Positions 7,044 through 10,944 of a DNA stretch of 10,944 bases are shown here, one piece after another. Position numbers and translations under genes: made by a program. The notes under the pieces were generated by a model. It was not told the DNA's origin and made no database searches. It saw only the letters and a program-made list of their open reading frames with translations. The stretch spans positions 1-10,944 of the forward strand of contig DAOUZG010000029.1 of assembly GCA_030665705.1 (NCBI GenBank), given 5' to 3'. Every line of letters starts with the position of its first letter. The stretch's first letter is position 1. The stretch is from Deltaproteobacteria bacterium (GTDB lineage Bacteria > Myxococcota_A > UBA9160 > SZUA-336).

Positions 7044-7095
7044 CCTAGTCGGGGAACCTACTCGGGGAACCTACTCGGGGAACCTAGTCGGGGAA
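7044..7095 (+). repeat. Tandem array, four 13-bp repeats in the smc leader
   Basis: Four contiguous copies of CCTASTCGGGGAA (S is G or C) occupy 7044-7056, 7057-7069, 7070-7082 and 7083-7095. The copies are identical except at position 5, which reads G, C, C, G from first to last. The array ends directly at the AGGAGGG ribosome binding site of smc. Each copy includes GGGGAA, a Shine-Dalgarno-like purine run. The unit length is not a multiple of three, and no credible gene spans the array. Confidence 0.95.
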
Positions 7096-7101
7096 GGAGG
7101 G
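7096..7101 (+). promoter_or_regulatory. Ribosome binding site of smc
   Basis: GGAGGG immediately follows the 13-bp array and lies 10 nt before the TTG at 7112, a slightly long spacer. The start is supported independently by the protein, since SMC proteins typically open with MxIxxLEIxGFKSF. Confidence 0.6.
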
Positions 7102-7111
7102 CAGTAAGCAG

Positions 7112-10642
<3,531 letters not shown>

Positions 10643-10654
10643 TCTCTGCCTGCC

Positions 10655-10944
10655 GTGATCCTGCCCGGCTTCGAGACCCTCCTGATCGTCTGGACCACCG
10701 CGAGCGTGGTCTTGGGAGCGATGGCGTTTGCGGTCGGACTCTCGCGGACAGCCCGGGACCGGGCACGCGAGAGAAGCGCGGCTCCTCCCACAGCCCCGCC
10801 CCCGGCCGCACCGAGGCTGGCCCCGACCGAGACTGTCCCGTCTCCGCCAAGCCTGGGCGCCGAGGCACCCTCGGCGGAGGTGGCGCAGGTGGAGGCGACG
10901 CCGTTCGAGGCGCCTCCGGTGGAGGCTCCGACGCCCGCCCCACC
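10655..10944 (+). CDS. Membrane-anchored protein with Pro/Ala-rich linker, N-terminal part (possibly FtsY)
   Basis: An open frame begins at GTG 10655, 12 nt after the smc stop, and runs without a stop to the window end (96 codons, 3' partial). It starts VILPGFETLLIVW, followed by a hydrophobic stretch (VVLGAMAFAVGL) forming one membrane segment at about residues 2-29. Next come a basic patch (SRTARDRARERS) and a linker rich in Pro, Ala and Glu containing repeated EA-P steps. A membrane anchor followed by an acidic Pro/Ala linker, directly after smc, would suit the N-terminus of FtsY, the signal recognition particle receptor often found beside smc. The NG GTPase domain that would prove it lies outside the window. 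A ZipA-like or other anchored protein is the alternative. No clear Shine-Dalgarno is visible; coupling to smc is possible. Confidence 0.65.
   Translation, partial: MILPGFETLLIVWTTASVVLGAMAFAVGLSRTARDRARERSAAPPTAPPPAAPRLAPTETVPSPPSLGAEAPSAEVAQVEATPFEAPPVEAPTPAP

Noticed and set aside
6922..7107. Possible 61-residue small protein spanning the exporter stop and the repeat array
   Set aside because: It has no ribosome binding site, its start lies inside the exporter gene end, and it crosses a non-triplet repeat. More likely untranslated leader.

Overview
The window is about 10.9 kb of GC-rich, gene-dense bacterial chromosome. The long open shadow frames are what high GC third positions produce. 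Its genes (rpmB, smc, a SAM hydrolase, a heterodimeric ABC exporter, a TIGR04283-type glycosyltransferase) fit a free-living high-GC bacterium such as an uncultured deltaproteobacterial, Myxococcota-like or related lineage. That placement is a guess from composition and gene content, not a marker-gene result. I see no IS element, phage gene, CRISPR array, tRNA or rRNA.

Layout. Left block, minus strand: an FAD-dependent oxidoreductase (381-1730) followed by rpmB, encoding ribosomal protein L28 (124-315). Centre, plus strand, divergent from that block across 80 nt: a four-gene operon-like run of glycosyltransferase (1811-2542), SAM hydroxide adenosyltransferase (2539-3330), ABC exporter half 1 (3333-5099) and ABC exporter half 2 (5096-6925). 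Two junctions are identical 4-nt GTGA overlaps and the third is a 2-nt gap. Right block: a 186-nt intergenic region (6926-7111), the only substantial non-coding stretch, then smc (7112-10642) and the first 96 codons of a membrane-anchored protein with a Pro/Ala-rich linker (10655 to the window end), possibly FtsY.

How they work together. The two ABC halves should form one heterodimeric exporter. Half 1 has Asp in place of the catalytic Glu and half 2 has an altered signature motif, so one ATP site is canonical and one degenerate, as in the TM287/288 and BmrCD class. The adenosyltransferase upstream would hydrolyse SAM to adenosine and methionine; its link to the exporter is unknown. smc is a complete condensin-type chromosome segregation ATPase.

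The least expected sequence lies in the smc leader. It holds an exact TGTGA-N6-TCACA palindrome, a possible promoter, and four contiguous 13-bp repeats that end at the smc ribosome binding site. Seven of the eight assigned starts are GTG or TTG. I found no convincing new multi-gene system; the rest looks like ordinary core or near-core chromosome.
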